Assembly: GCA_029204225.1 (NCBI GenBank)
Contig: CM055106.1
Coordinates: 17,556,149-17,620,148 of the forward strand
From: Diphasiastrum complanatum
Taxonomy: Eukaryota; Streptophyta; Lycopodiopsida; Lycopodiales; Lycopodiaceae
Direction of reading: 5' to 3'
DNA length: 64,000 nucleotides
Shown here: positions 9,801 to 21,641 of the stretch, one piece after another
Layout of the letters: each line of letters begins with the position of its first letter
Position numbering within the stretch: position 1 is the stretch's first letter
The notes under the pieces: generated by a model
Seen by the model: only the letters and a program-made list of their open reading frames with translations
The model's database searches: none
What the model was told of the DNA's origin: nothing
Translations under genes and position numbers: made by a program

Positions 9801-10845
9801 TCAAAAAACAAGGAGATGAGAGTTCAAGAAAAAGACAACAATTATCCCATCAGTATTTCTAGAAGCATGATAGAACTCATGAGTATATATAGATTCTGAA
9901 ATCGTCCATTTCCAAGAATTGTGGGTAAAGAGCCACAATTACAACAAGATGGCTTTCCAAAAAAGCCAAAATCAATTACATTTGGTTTTTTATGAGTTCA
10001 ACACGTTGACACGTGGCAATCATTAAATCCCATAAGCAAATGAACATCTATCCACAACAGTTCCCCGTGAATCCACATCACACTGATCATTTTACCAATT
10101 AACTTCATCCTGAAGTAATCAACTAGTATAACACCACATTTAGATCCTAACCCAAATCTTTTATAAGTTAATCCATAAATCTTCTATACAAAGATTTGTT
10201 AACTCTGCAAGTATCTGTCAAAATAATACTTGATCATATGCTTATGTTCGCCGGCTAGGTTAAGTGCACCAAATAACTCTAGTAACCAGGAATACACAGT
10301 AGATTCATACAAGATTAATCGTGCACATACGTGAATAATCTCACTATGACCCAGTACATAAACACATTTTTATCTGGCAGATTATATGTTACTCACATAT
10401 CTCACTGAGATCTTGTAATTCAGCTACAAAATATTTTCTATTTTTCCTGAGTAAATAACAAATCCAGGAAATCTCTGAGACGAATAAAATTCACTCTCAG
10501 TAGTTTTTCAATCCAATTTCTTTTAATAGCATAATTTCTTCCACACAAACAACCCCTCTCTGATCCTAGTACTAAAACTAAGATTAGGTTGTTCCAATAC
10601 AAAACTCTCAGACTTAAATTCTGATCAAACTTACTTCTATTCCAATCAAAATGAAATTAGTAACTTTTGACCTTTTACTGTACTACTTATAGATAATGAT
10701 TCAAATTTCGAACTTGTTCTAGTTCCAGATTGTCCACACAATCCCTAGAGAATTCCTCATATTCAACCTATATCTTTGATTAATAAAATTTTAGATGTGT
10801 TAAGATCCAAAGAATTGCTTATTTTCTACATGATAATGCAAGAAA
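9801..10845. other. unassigned sequence
   Basis: AT-rich with no long ORF and no recognised motif. It may be decayed flanking or untranslated sequence of the gypsy remnant at 10850, but I see no LTR termini. Confidence 0.35.
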
Positions 10846-10849
10846 TGTT

Positions 10850-10995
10850 GCAATTAGAACATGAAAGGATTCATTGTGCTTAGGATAGAGCTAAGCACTA
10901 TGTTGATCTTAAGAGATTTCCTAGAGATTTTAAGTTTAATGATTGGAAATATCTTAGAATTCCAAACGAAGACTATGTGCTTGTTCTAGAAAAAA
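10850..10995 (+). pseudogene. gypsy integrase C-terminal scrap
   Basis: One plus-strand frame reads AKHYVDLKRFPRDFKFNDW and then KYLRIPNEDYVLVLEK. This matches the region after the gypsy integrase core (AQxRxKxYADxKRRxxEFxxGDxVFL). It is preceded by an in-frame stop and has no recognisable continuation. Recognition rests on about 30 residues. Confidence 0.55.
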
Positions 10996-11389
10996 TATCA
11001 TCATGACACCATTGATTTGCAACATAGTTAGTGCTTAATGGCCTTCTATACTATGGAGGCCCTTGTTAGATCCATATCTTGATAGGGTGTCACCCACATT
11101 GCCTTAAGAAAAAATTTACCAGCCTTAAGCGTTGCCAACAAAACTTGAGGAATTGATGATCCTACATTTCATGTAATAAAAGTTAAATATATAAGCCTTA
11201 TAGAAGATATTTGTGTTTCATGAGAACATGAGCCTTTGGTTCTGACGCACCATCTTTCATGTATTCCTCATGACTCTCAAGACCTTTCTTAATGTCATCC
11301 TTTAACTTCTATATCTAGAAATTAAAACTCTAGATGATGTTTATCGATAGAAATCTTTGGAAAGTTGTAGACGGGTCAATCCAAAACCA
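10996..11389. other. unassigned sequence between gypsy and copia scraps
   Basis: No motif could be tied to a family. It may contain decayed gypsy 3' sequence. Confidence 0.3.
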
Positions 11390-11776
11390 AACGACGATGA
11401 TCATAAATTAGCAAAGGCATGGAAGATCAAAGATCAAAAGGCCCTAGCATGGATCAAACTGAATCTGGCTGACTCCCAAATATCTACATTACCACATGCA
11501 AATCCTCTAAGGAAGCACTAGATTTTTTATCAAATCTATATGAGACTCGTGATGTGACCACATGGTTACACTTAGAGGAAAGTTATTTACGCTCAGAATG
11601 TCAGATTCGACAGCCATCACTTCTCACATCAACAATTTTAAATCTTTACTAAAGCAATTGTCAGGTGATGATGCTGTAATGACCTTGTTTTCTTCTTCAC
11701 CAAAGTCTTATGAGAACTTTGTTGTGATGATATCCACTCAACCTGACCCAATAAAGGACAGATCTTCACTCTTGTA
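11390..11776 (+). pseudogene. copia gag remnant
   Basis: Translation in shifting frames gives WKIKDQKALAWIKLNLADS near 11420 and then, in the ORF from 11562, RGKLFTLRMSDSTAITSHIN, LLKQLSGDDAVMTLFSSSP and NFVVMIST. This is the copia gag (UBN2-type) core: L-x-x-L-x-x-L, then x-S-LP-S/Y-x-x-x-V. It ends where a minus-strand RT scrap starts, so the two are unrelated pieces joined. No zinc knuckle is reached. Confidence 0.75.
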
Positions 11777-11990
11777 AAGTAAACCATAATCATGTGATGA
11801 AAATATGTACCTTGGCACCCTCTTGGCCATCTTCCAATGATGGATCTTTGTATCTTGCATAGATTGACTTAACTTGTGCACATAATAGCTCAAGTCGGGT
11901 CTAGTGATGGTAAGCCATATCAAAGAGCCTAAAAAGTGTGATGTCCTCAAAGGATCTTTCATCACCTTTATTATGATCTTTTACAATATG
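11770..11990 (-). pseudogene. copia RT/RNase H scrap
   Basis: The minus strand reads GSLIWLTITRPDLSYYVHKL, HHWKMAKRVPRYI and YGLLYKSEDLSFIG. This is the copia RT C-terminal segment (GSL-YLT-TRPDI-x-[16 protein letters not shown]). It is the same lineage as the plus-strand copia at 62.8 kb. Only about 75 residues survive. Confidence 0.8.
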
Positions 11991-12565
11991 TGAAGTTCAC
12001 ACGTGCTAAAAACTTCACAATGGCAACCAATAAGCATGAAAATAGAAAGCAATGGAAAAACACAAACAAGAACATTAGCAAGTAGTGAATAGCAAATGAG
12101 GATGTTTCTCTTCCAAAAATGGTAGAATTTTCTCCTTCTCATCAAGCATGAAATTAGAGTACAATTGGTGCCTTTTTATAAATGGGGAAGGCCCTTGCCC
12201 CAAAATCCTATTGGCTAATATTCGCATAGATCCTAACCATTCATCTTGGACCCAACTTGATCCAAGGGTCCACAAAAAGTACAATAAAAATCACAAGATT
12301 CATGTGAGTCCAAAATTGGACCCAACTTTAAAAAAGTAAACTCTAAGTTTAAAATTGACTTTGGGCCTCAAATTTTATTTTAATTACAAAGGGGCCCAAG
12401 TCTATTATTTTATTTACAACTCAACTTGCATGTTCATTGGGCCATGGGCTTATACGCACAGGATATCCCCAACAAAGAATATAAAATTAGAATTGAAATA
12501 TTAAACGAGTGTATTTAAATATGTGGTCAATGTGGAACCAAATTTCATTTCCATGTCCTATCCAA

Positions 12566-12629
<64 letters not shown>

Positions 12630-12694
12630 GGGATCCTAAAAAAAGTCCAATTGTTTTGCCAAAGTCCAAAAGTAATTGATACTATGTTCACAGT
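11991..12694. other. unassigned sequence with microsatellite
   Basis: No reliable coding region. It contains a CACACGTG-like site near 11999 and a compound GT/GA/G tract (12566-12632). ORFs across the tract are composition artefacts. Confidence 0.4.
12566..12632. repeat. (GT)n(GA)n(G)n compound microsatellite
   Basis: About ten GT units, then about seventeen GA units, then a run of about fourteen G. Probably polymorphic. Confidence 0.95.
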
Positions 12695-14173
12695 GATTCT
12701 ACTTTAATCTAACTACTTGTCCTATCAATAATTCGACATTGATCAGAATATCTACCTTATGACCTAAATCAGTAATTCTACTTACTGATAGCAAATTTGT
12801 AAAAAGTTTAAAAATGTACAAAACATTTGATAGTAGCTTGGATTGATTATGCTAGAATTTCAATCTCACAGTACCTTCACCTTCTATAGTGTGAGTGCTA
12901 TTGTTGCCAAGATGAGCGTATATTATTGTATTGTAAGGCATATAGGAGTGAAAATGTTTATGATGAATAGCTCCAGAATTCATAAACCAAGAATTATCCA
13001 ATAGTGCCTTTTGGTCTTTGACCATAAATGCTCCTTTGTCCATGTCGAGATTGGGAGATGTTGTGACTACATTCACCTGTTGATCTAGTTGCTTACTGGC
13101 ATACTTTGGTTTGAGAAATCCTGGATCTCATGATTAGTGTGTTTGCAATACTTACAAAACATCTTCTTCTTCAATTGTGGATTTGATAATTGTTCTTGAC
13201 TTTGAGTCGGCTTCTGATTTGATGCAGACTGCTTAGAGCTTTTCTGCTTCTGTTGTTTTGAGCCTTTGTTCACATATAGAGCACGAGATGATGAAGTCGT
13301 TGACGAAGTTTTTTGACTTCTTTGATTATCTTCTTGCAGCAACATAGTGATAAATCTAGTAAGAGTTAAACCTGAGTGTGTCGATATGATCATCACCCAG
13401 TTCTCATATGTAGAGGAAAAGCTTGAAAGCAATGTCATAATTGCATCTTGATCGTCTATGACTGAGAAAAATAAAAAAACTACTCTCCGCGAAATCACTT
13501 TGTGGTAGACCGAGGACTTTGAAAGAGTCGTCCGACAACGACCATCTATTGCAAGAGATTCTTAAACTGGTTAACATAATTATAAAGTGAATCACCATTT
13601 GACATCTTGAGAGTGAAGAATTTTCTTCATAGATGTAACTTAGAAGTTACGTCCTTCACATCATACACTGAGGTTAGGATGTCCCATATTCCTTTCAAAG
13701 TTTGAGCTTCAGATCTGTGGCCAATTTGAGGGTCTGATATATTGAGAATAATAAGTGAGAAAGCTTTGCCATTTTTTGACTTCCATTTTGAATCGGCTGT
13801 GTTGTCTTCAGGCTTCACTTCGATACTTGTGACAATATCCCACAACTCGTTGGAGATTAGCAAGGTCTTCATCTTAAATTTTCACAAGTAGTACTTGTAT
13901 TCATTCAGCCTATCTACAATAAGACCAGCTTTACTTTGAGAATCCATCTGGAACTTTAGTCTGTCGATATTTCGATGACATTAAGAGATAGATACCGTAT
14001 TGCGCTACAATTGGAAATCAACTATCTAATACTAAAGTTTGATACCACAAATTGACAAATATAATATCGATTTGATATTGCAAAATATATAAAGTATTAG
14101 AGCCTCGATATAACAGATCACTTTGATGTCAGGAAGGTACACTATGATATTATATATTAGAGCTCTAATACCA
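12695..14173 (-). pseudogene. copia gag and protease fragment, minus strand
   Basis: Reading leftwards from the primer-binding site at 14161-14173, the minus strand gives gag with LLISNELWDIVTSIEVKPED near 13860 and a UBN2-like core (DAIMTLLSSFSSTYENWVMI) near 13455. A CCHC knuckle follows near 13160, degenerate at its last Cys (CKYCKHTNHEIQDF, Cys to Phe). Next is a copia protease whose Asp-Ser/Thr-Gly is changed (WFMNSGAIHH near 12990, Asp to Asn). It ends with NLLSVSRITDLGHKVD near 12780, the standard protease tail. Integrase and RT are absent. A frameshift separates the gag ORFs. It is truncated and inactive. Confidence 0.85.
14161..14173 (-). promoter_or_regulatory. primer-binding site of minus-strand copia
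   Basis: The complement reads TGGTATTAGAGCT, one base off the usual TGGTATCAGAGC. It directly abuts an LTR border TGTTGGAAAG (element orientation ...CTTTCCAACA). Confidence 0.75.
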
Positions 14174-14309
14174 TGTTGGAAAGAGGTGATAATGCAATGA
14201 CGACAAGTCGAAGGCAATAAATGACTTATCGAGTGCAGCGGAATGGAGCCTGCTTTCCTAATGCATAATTACGCCTATCAATATTGTACAAAACATAATG
14301 GTAAATCAA
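14174..14309 (-). repeat. partial 5' LTR of minus-strand copia
   Basis: It starts at the canonical border (TG on the plus strand, CA in element orientation) next to the primer-binding site. It is cut off by the plus-strand copia pol that starts near 14310, so the full LTR length cannot be seen. Confidence 0.5.
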
Positions 14310-17300
14310 GAATATCCCTAATGTGCTTTATGTTCCTGGACTCAAAAAGAGTTTGCTTTTTGTTGGTGTGATGGCAAATCAACATCTTAAGGTTGAATTT
14401 GTCAAGGATGGATGCCTAATGAAGGATATGAACCACAACCATAAGGTGGTATCAAAGGTCATAGTGATAGTAACTGTGGCCTTTATAAATTGGATGCTGC
14501 AAAACCAGGAGAATATGGTTTGGCTATTGCAACATCATCACAATCTGAGTTGTGGCACAAAAGACTTGGTCACTTGAACTATGGGAGCTTGAGATTGATG
14601 GCAAAGTTAAAAATGGTAATAGGATTACTAGCACTACAGAATGATCATCACGCCATATGTGAAGGATGTGTTATGGGAAAGCATCACAGGGAGACATTCA
14701 AGAAAGGTGGAGCTGCAAGAGCTAAGAAACCGCTGGAACTTATTCACAGCGACTTGTGTGGCCCAATATGAAGACCATGGCGATGGGGAAAGCCTATTAT
14801 TTTATGACTTTCATAGATGATTACTCTAGGAGAACATGGATTTATTTCTTGAAGAAGAAATCTGATGCTTTTGCTCATTTCAAGGAGTTTAAGGCTTTAG
14901 TAGAGAACTAACTAGATGTCCGCATCAAAGTGCTAAGATCAGATAGAGGGGGCGAATATAAATCTGATGATTTTGAGGACTTTTGCAAGGAACAAGGCAT
15001 CAAAAGACAATTCATGCAATTACACACGTCGGATAGTAATGGTGTAGCTGAAAGGAAAAACAAGACTATTATGGAGAGTGCACGCTCCATGATGAAGCAA
15101 ATGGGTTTAACCAATTCACTTTGGTCGGAAGCGTGCAGTGCGGCAACGTTCTTACAAAACAGGAGCCCTATAGTTGCGGTTCCAAATGTGACTCTCGAAT
15201 AAGCATTTACATAAATAAAGCCAAAAATCGACAAGTTTCGTGTCATTGGATGTAGGGCCTATGTACATGTGCCAAAGAAGGAGCGAAAAAAACTTGATGC
15301 CAAAGCAATCAAGTGTATCTTTGTTGGTTATGATGAGAGGACGAAGGCGTATAGGTGTTTTGATCCTGTAATGAACAAGATTCACATAAGCAAAGATGTG
15401 ATCTTTGATGAGACGCATAGGTATGAAGATGAAGACCATGCAAGTGATGAAAGCATCAAAAGAATTTCCACAATCTTGGAAGAAGAAGATGAAGAAGACG
15501 CTCCACAGGATGATTCACATGAAGACGAAGGTCGAGAGGGTGAGTATGAGAAGCCACCACCTATTCAAGAGCCTAGAAGAAGATACTTGCCGATAGGAGC
15601 AACAAAGGAGAAACCGGTTGGAAGTAAGAGACATTACTTGGACACTCCTTGGGACACATACTCTCCACGAAGTGTATCACCTGAGTCTAAGATACCAAAA
15701 TGGTATGAAAAGATCATGAAGGACACAAAGCTAAACCAACCAGGATCTAACACACAAGAAAAAATGAGAAGATCAATGCAAGAAAGGAAGCCTTCCAATC
15801 GTTATCATGTGAACTATGTAATGAGTGACATTTTGAAGTGTCAAGAGCCATCAACCTTTGATGAGGCAAAGGATTACAAAGAGTGGCAAAGGGCAATGGA
15901 AGAGGAGATGGAGTCCATCCACAAGCATGATACGTGGGAGTTAGTTGATCTACCACTGGGAAAGAAACCCATTGACAACAAATGAGTGTTTAGAACAAAG
16001 TTTCATGCGGATGGCACAATAGAAAAACATAAGGCACATCTAGTAGTAAAGGGCTATGAGTAGAACAAGGGAATTGACTATGAAGAGACATTTGCTCCAG
16101 TGGCTAAGTGGACTACGCTACGTCTTATCATTGCCTTAGCATATAATTTTGGGTGGAAGATCCATCAAATTGATCTGAAGTCCGAATTTTTGAATGGTGA
16201 CTTAGAGGAAGAAGTTTACATGGTCCAACCACAGGGCTTTATGGCAAAAGGACAAGAACGTAAGGTGTGCAAGCTATGCAAAGTACTTTATGGCCTTAAG
16301 CAAGCGCCACGCACATGGTATGGATGCATTGACAATTACATTCTTTCTTATGAGTTTGTAAGAACAAGTTCAGATCCAAATCTTTATGTTCTTATAAATG
16401 AAGATAGCATTGCCTTGATTGTACTTTATGTTGATGATATTATTATCACGGGCAATGATGAGAATCTAACTCAAGTCTATCAAAGCCAACTTATACAAGC
16501 AATTTGAGATAACAGATTTAGATCTTATGCACTATTGCTTGGGTGTCGAAGTATGGCAAATTGGCAATGATATCAGATTATGTCAAAATAAGTATGTGCA
16601 CGAGATATTAGAGAGATTTTACATGACAGAGTGCAACCTTCCATCACCCCTTGCGAAGCTGGTAAGAAGTTATCTCGTATTGATGATAGTGCACATGTTG
16701 ACGCTACTTTATTTCGTCAACCAATTGGGAGTTTGATCTATCTTATGACTACACGTCCTGATATTTTCTATGTTGTAAGTCTGATTAGCGAATTCATGTC
16801 ATCATGGATCATTGGAAAGCTGCAAAAAGGATTTTGAGGTATGTGAAAGGTACACCTAACCTTGGCTTGGTCTACAAAGACAAAGTGCTTTACCTAAGTT
16901 GCAAGGTTATGTTGACGCTGATTGGGCAGAAAATGTAGATGATAGAAAGTCAACAACAGGTTATGCCTTCAATTTTGGTAGCGGTTGTTTTTCATGGTCT
17001 AGCAAGAAGCAAGACACCATTTCTCTTTCTTCTACAGAAGCTGAATATAAAGCGTTAAGTTCTGCCACTCAGAAAGCTATTTGGCTGCGTAAGTTGTTAC
17101 GTGAGATTGGCATGAAGCAGGTACATCCTACTGTTATTTTTTCTGTGATAGCCAAAGTGGGATAGAATTGGCTAATAATCCTGTCTTTCACGCAAGAACA
17201 ACACATATTGAGGTAAAATATCACTTTGTGCAAGAAAAGCTACAATCTGAAGATATAAGTATCGCACACTGTTCTACATTGTTGCAAGTTGCTGATATAT

Positions 17301-17371
17301 TTATGAAAGCTTTAAGTAAAGAAAAGTTTGAAACTTTTAGAGCCAAACTTGGCTTAGATTTGGTTATGTAA
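14310..17371 (+). pseudogene. copia polyprotein remnant (protease tail to RNase H)
   Basis: Domains in order: protease tail (VLYVPGLKKSLLFVGVM, 14318), GAG-pre-integrase (ELWHKRLGHLNYGSLRLM, 14546), integrase core (LELIHSDLCGPI 14733; FMTFIDDYSRRTW 14800; RSDRGGEYKSDDF 14937; GVAERKNKTIMES 15043), an acidic linker (15405-15560), and RT (TFDEAKDYKEWQRAM 15858; LIVLYVDDIIITGN 16420). RNase H follows ([19 protein letters not shown] 16903; [13 protein letters not shown] 17023; KALSKEKFETFRAKLGL). The catalytic residues are recognisable, but there are stops near 14770, 14911, 15200, 15984 and 16062 and frameshifts near 14480, 16500, 16800 and 17150. Gag and the protease active site are lost. It is related to, but distinct from, the copia at 54.9-58.7 kb. 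Confidence 0.92.
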
Positions 17372-17453
17372 AAAGCCTTTACTTATGATACTATCATGGA
17401 GGTATGTTCCATGAATAGAGTAAACTTTAAGATAAAGAGAGATCTTGGTCATT

Positions 17454-17462
17454 GAAGGAGAG
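17454..17462 (+). promoter_or_regulatory. polypurine tract of plus-strand copia
   Basis: GAAGGAGAG lies about 85 bases after the pol stop and just before the presumed 3' LTR start. Confidence 0.6.
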
Positions 17463-17716
17463 AGTTAAAATAGCAATGAACGACTTATACAGTGCTTTCT
17501 AATTTTGACAGCACCACATGTGCTCAGTTCTAGAATTATTGGGCTGTCTTTCTTTTACGAGCCTTTTGAGTGCTCTTAAGCAACTTTATCTTTGTACTTA
17601 CTGATTAATGTGAATATACAGTTTGTGAAAGAGCAATTCTGTTGTCTTGTCTTATTGCACTTGACGTTGTGCCATGGTGATTGATTAGGTCAGGTTTTTA
17701 AACTGTATTCTCAACT
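17463..17716 (+). repeat. probable 3' LTR of plus-strand copia
   Basis: Begins AGTTAAAATAGC after the polypurine tract and may end ...TATTCTCAACT, an AGTT...AACT inverted terminus like that of the dimeric copia LTR. The length of about 254 bp also agrees. There is no second copy in the window to confirm the borders. Confidence 0.45.
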
Positions 17717-18400
17717 CTCTCTCACTATAGGATCCAATAAAGGTGTACTGCCAACTCATATGTAAGATCTTGCAACAAAATGTGAGATCAAGCTCACTAG
17801 CTTTTCCAATCTCTCTCAAACTAGATCAACCTCTCACTCTAAAGTGGAGTACAGGCAAAGTTTGGGTCAAACTCTCTTTGGCACATGTGAAACACTCAAA
17901 GAATCCAAAAATCACTCAAATACAATGGAATTGTATGAAACAATGTGGCTATGACCTTAAAAAGATGACTAGATCTCAAATAGATGGGATTGGCAAGCTT
18001 TTTCTTGAGTTTTGAATCAATCGAGCAAGATAGAGATCAAACTAAATGTGTCCAACCAGGTTGGGTGCCCTACCCATCTTGATTCAATTGGCTATAACTT
18101 TTGATTAGAAGATCCAAATGATTTGAAACCAATTGCTACACAAATTTGACTCTACTAGCTTTCAAAGAAGCTATCTAGCATGAAATTTGGATCTAACTTG
18201 GAAGAGAACTACCCAAATAAGATTGGATGTCCTTCACACGTGTCTGAGCACTGATTTCCGTACAGTACGACATCTGGTCCAATCACTTTGGTAATGAACC
18301 CTCTTGATCCAAAGATAGTATGGGAGATCCAATCTACACTCTCTAGATCTTGATTTCTAGGAAGATTTTCATACGTATGATGAGAGAAACACGTAGGTAG
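17717..18400. other. unassigned, probably internal sequence of a minus-strand LTR element
   Basis: The ORF at 17743-18015 has no recognisable domain. The position just left of a complement primer-binding site suggests untranslated internal DNA of a minus-strand element, like the region at 42.8-43.06 kb of element C. Confidence 0.3.
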
Positions 18401-18412
18401 GATCTGATACCA
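18401..18412 (-). promoter_or_regulatory. primer-binding site of a decayed minus-strand LTR element
   Basis: GATCTGATACCA is the complement of TGGTATCAGATC. It is followed directly by TGTGAAAC, which resembles the LTR border TGTGAAAA of element C at 43078. Confidence 0.5.
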
Positions 18413-19440
18413 TGTGAAACTTCACACGTGTGGGAATGCCCTAATGTGTGATTATGATCTCCTAAGCTTACATCCTATTGGATGAGTGAATCAACATCCC
18501 TACAATCTGATTGGACTCTTCTAATGAAACTCTCACTTATGATTGGACCCTTGACTTTTTGCCAACACATATGAAGTGTCACTCATCAAATCTAAACTAG
18601 ACACTTGTAGAGAACCTAACTAGCTCAAGCTACATCGTAGTTGACTTTTGGTCTAATGACTAAAAAACATATGTACTTTAGAATTTACCCTCTACAGCCA
18701 AAAATGGCCCTATCAACAAGTCACACCAAGATGCTTGACTCAAAAACTTTATCACACCCCTAAAGTCAACATAGATAACTTTTTATATTTTTCACAACTA
18801 GATGTGCTCTTCAAATTTGCTAAAGATCAAGGGGTGTTGATTTCCAAAAAATTTCACAACACATGCCATAAATTTCAATCATTTGATGATGCACATATAG
18901 GAGATGTTAGAAAGAAAATAAGTTTGGATGTAGTGGATGTGTTACACGACATAGATAATTGTTGGCCACAAGATTGTTTTTTGAAATTTTTTTCATGCAG
19001 TTGCTAATTTCGCTAGTTTTAAATATTTTCACTGGTTGCATTTGTTCATGAAACACAAGGGTTATTTTCTTGTTTGCAAGCAATAAATCAATTGTCACTG
19101 AATAACAACATTGAAATTGGAACATACACTTATTTGAAACAAAAAACTTAATATGATGTGTTGAAAACAAGTCACGATTTTATAGTGGCTTGCTTGGTTG
19201 CTAAAGATGCATTTCCCATTCAGGAATTGCAAGGAAAAATATTTCACTTATGTTTTAGAGAAATAGACGATTCAAAGTTCTCTGTTCAAGAAACATCAGT
19301 GGATCATGACGAAGAGATTGGGCTAAAAATGTGGATAAAATATTGAAGCATCATTTTTTGATAGAAACATCGAGACTCGACTCTGCTGGAATGAGAGAAT
19401 GTCAAATCATCTATGGTGTATGAGAAGCTAGTAACATGGT

Positions 19441-19480
<40 letters not shown>

Positions 19481-20001
19481 GCATACTCATGTATGTGTGA
19501 ACAGAATATTCAAGCAAGCATTTTCAAGCTCATTCATCTATGTATAATAAAAAAAACACATCATCTGGTAATGGATGAATTTTCTTCTATCAACAATTTA
19601 AAATCAAGATTTGAAAATCACACAAACTGAGGACTCCAACTTGAGCCCTCAAGATGTGCCGAGCATTGATAGAAAGGGGCTTGGCATCGTGTGAGTAAAT
19701 TTTTTGCGAGTTTCTTTTTTGTCATAAGTCAATAAAAAGATAGCACATGTTGTGCTACCTTTTTTATGCCACTACTTGAATGTTTATTAATAAGAATTAT
19801 GGTTTGGCATATAGTTTAAAATCCCATAATAAAATCCCAAAATAAAAAATATTGAAATTAAAAAAACATTTTTAGCCTCGTGCTAAAACAAGAATTTTTT
19901 TTTTGACTGAATCACTTGCAACGTTGGCGTGCTAGGTGATTCCACCAAAAAATAAAAATCCTGGCAACCCACCACGGCAGCGTGCTATGGTGGTGGGCTG
20001 A
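18413..20001. other. LTR border followed by unassigned sequence
   Basis: The first few hundred bases from TGTGAAACTTCACACGTGTG are probably an LTR whose right end I cannot define. The ORFs at 18735-19007 and 19158-19346 have no family I recognise. A GA tract lies at 19445-19477. Just before 20002 a short perfect hairpin (CCCACCAC...GTGGTGGG, 19969-19998) abuts the family B LTR. Confidence 0.35.
19445..19477. repeat. (GA)n microsatellite
   Basis: About sixteen GA units. Confidence 0.95.
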
Positions 20002-20482
20002 TGTTGTAAAGCTACCTTTACAAGCTTTACTTCCGGCGCCAGCTATGTCTCCGGCGCCAGCAGCGCCCCTGCTGCTCCCGGTGCCAACAGCGTCGGCGCC
20101 GCTCCTGGCGCCACTGTGACCAGAATCCAGCCGACGCCAAGTTCCTATGGCTGAAAATCTTTGATCGGTTCTAGCGGAGTCCAGAGAGCTCAGATCGATG
20201 TGCAATCACCTCACACGATCTAGGCATGATTAAAGGAAGCCTGGGGATCAATAAAATCTAGAGAGAGAAAATGACTTCCTAGAAAGAGAGAGAGAAAAAC
20301 GTGCTTTGACAACTTGGGTAGAGTGCTTGGTATGAGGGGGGGTGCCGAATCACACCAATACTATAGGGGAGTGCGGGTTGCGACTCAGGGCGAGCTCCAA
20401 CCAAGTCTCAGCCTCCCTTGCTGGAATGTTGTCATGGCTCTCGCCTTGGCATGCTAGCGCCTCGGAGACTAGGGTCGGTCAC
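20002..20482 (+). repeat. B1 5' LTR, first segment
   Basis: Starts TGTTGTAAAGCTACC and contains a cluster of GGCGCC palindromes (20034-20113) and CTCTCTAG-rich sequence. It ends with GTCAC at 20478-20482, the target of element A. It matches the complement of 29027-29505 in B2. Confidence 0.85.
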
Positions 20483-21400
20483 TGTTGCGCCGGCGCCTTA
20501 AAGGGCGTTGGGACTTGAGCGGTTTCCCCAACACGCGCTTAAGTCTAACATTCATCCATCATGCACTTACGTAAAAGCCAACTCAGAAACGTAACAAGCT
20601 TAACCATTCAGACTTAAGAAAACTGGAATCCCAACCAACCCGAAAGCCAACTCAGAATCCGTCCCCAAAAGGTAACCAAAGGCAAAGACAAGCCACACAT
20701 GAAACCCAAGGCATAGTGGTCGCCAAACTGACCAATTGGCATAGCGGCAAGCCCCATGTCGATGACAGGGACCCTTAGGCGCCAGCGACGCAAAAAGGTT
20801 GTAGTAAGGGTCCTTCCACTTGGACCAGTCCCGGAGGCGAAACCGAAATGGTAATCATCCCCAAGGATCAACTTTATTAGATTTGGAAGAGGTTACATTC
20901 ATACATAGACTGACCGGTCTCGGGGCCACCAACACGTGCTGGGCATTGTGCCTGGCTCGTGCTGGTAGAGGGAGCTGAGACCTGGCGACTGGATTCCTGG
21001 CGCTGGTTGAGCTGCCCAAGTTTCTGTCTGCCGGACTCCCCCTATAGTTCTGCTGTGATTCGGCGCACCCCCTCTGTTCTGAAACATAGTGCTTTCTGGT
21101 AAAGCACGCTTTTTGGGACTTAGTTTTTATTTTGCTGATTAAGCCTGGCAAGCCTGGCAGAATCAGTCTGGATCCCGGACATGGGTCCCGGGAGCCGTTC
21201 CGGTGGCAGAATCAACTTGCTTCCTGACTAGGCCATGACTCAAGCTCCAGAGCTAGCTCATGACTTGTGACTACTTGACTGGCTCACCACAGGTCGGAGG
21301 CTCAGTCCTTGACATTCTAACTTGCTCTGGGACCTTAGGGAGTGTCACCCCTTAGAGTCTTACAGGGCACGTTGGGTGCACCTGAGTCAGCTTCACAACA
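20483..21400 (-). repeat. family A 3' LTR
   Basis: On the plus strand it starts TGTTGCGCCGGCGCC and ends CTTCACAACA, giving TGTTG...CAACA ends in either orientation. It is 918 bp and matches 25840-26757. Confidence 0.93.
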
Positions 21401-21411
21401 TCCTCCCCTCG
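21401..21411 (-). promoter_or_regulatory. family A polypurine tract
   Basis: The complement reads CGAGGGGAGGA, directly before the 3' LTR. The neighbouring word TGATGTCCTCATCAG (21421-21437) is shared with family B after its own polypurine tract. Confidence 0.85.
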
Positions 21412-21641
21412 TTTGAAAAAGCTGATGTCCTCATCAGGGCCAAACTAGACCTAGGACGTATGGCACGGGCTTAATTCACCGGCCTTAGCAACTTTGAATT
21501 ACAAAATACATTGGCAGTAGCACAGGAAAAGTGTAGATAAAGTTCACTTACGTAAAACCTGTGTAAAGCTGCAAGTGATTTATTGGCAAACTTAAGAAAA
21601 ATACCGGAAAGTTCCTTGAACTTCAGAATGGCCATGAATTT
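21412..21641 (-). other. family A 3' untranslated region
   Basis: Short region between the pol stop and the polypurine tract. No ORF. Confidence 0.5.

Noticed and set aside
12487-12669. ORF spanning the GT/GA/G microsatellite
   Set aside because: Its peptide is Ser-Leu and Thr-His repeats produced by the microsatellite.
18735-19346. Two ORFs (90 and 62 residues) that might be a gene
   Set aside because: No shared frame, no recognised domain and no splice signals that would join them convincingly.
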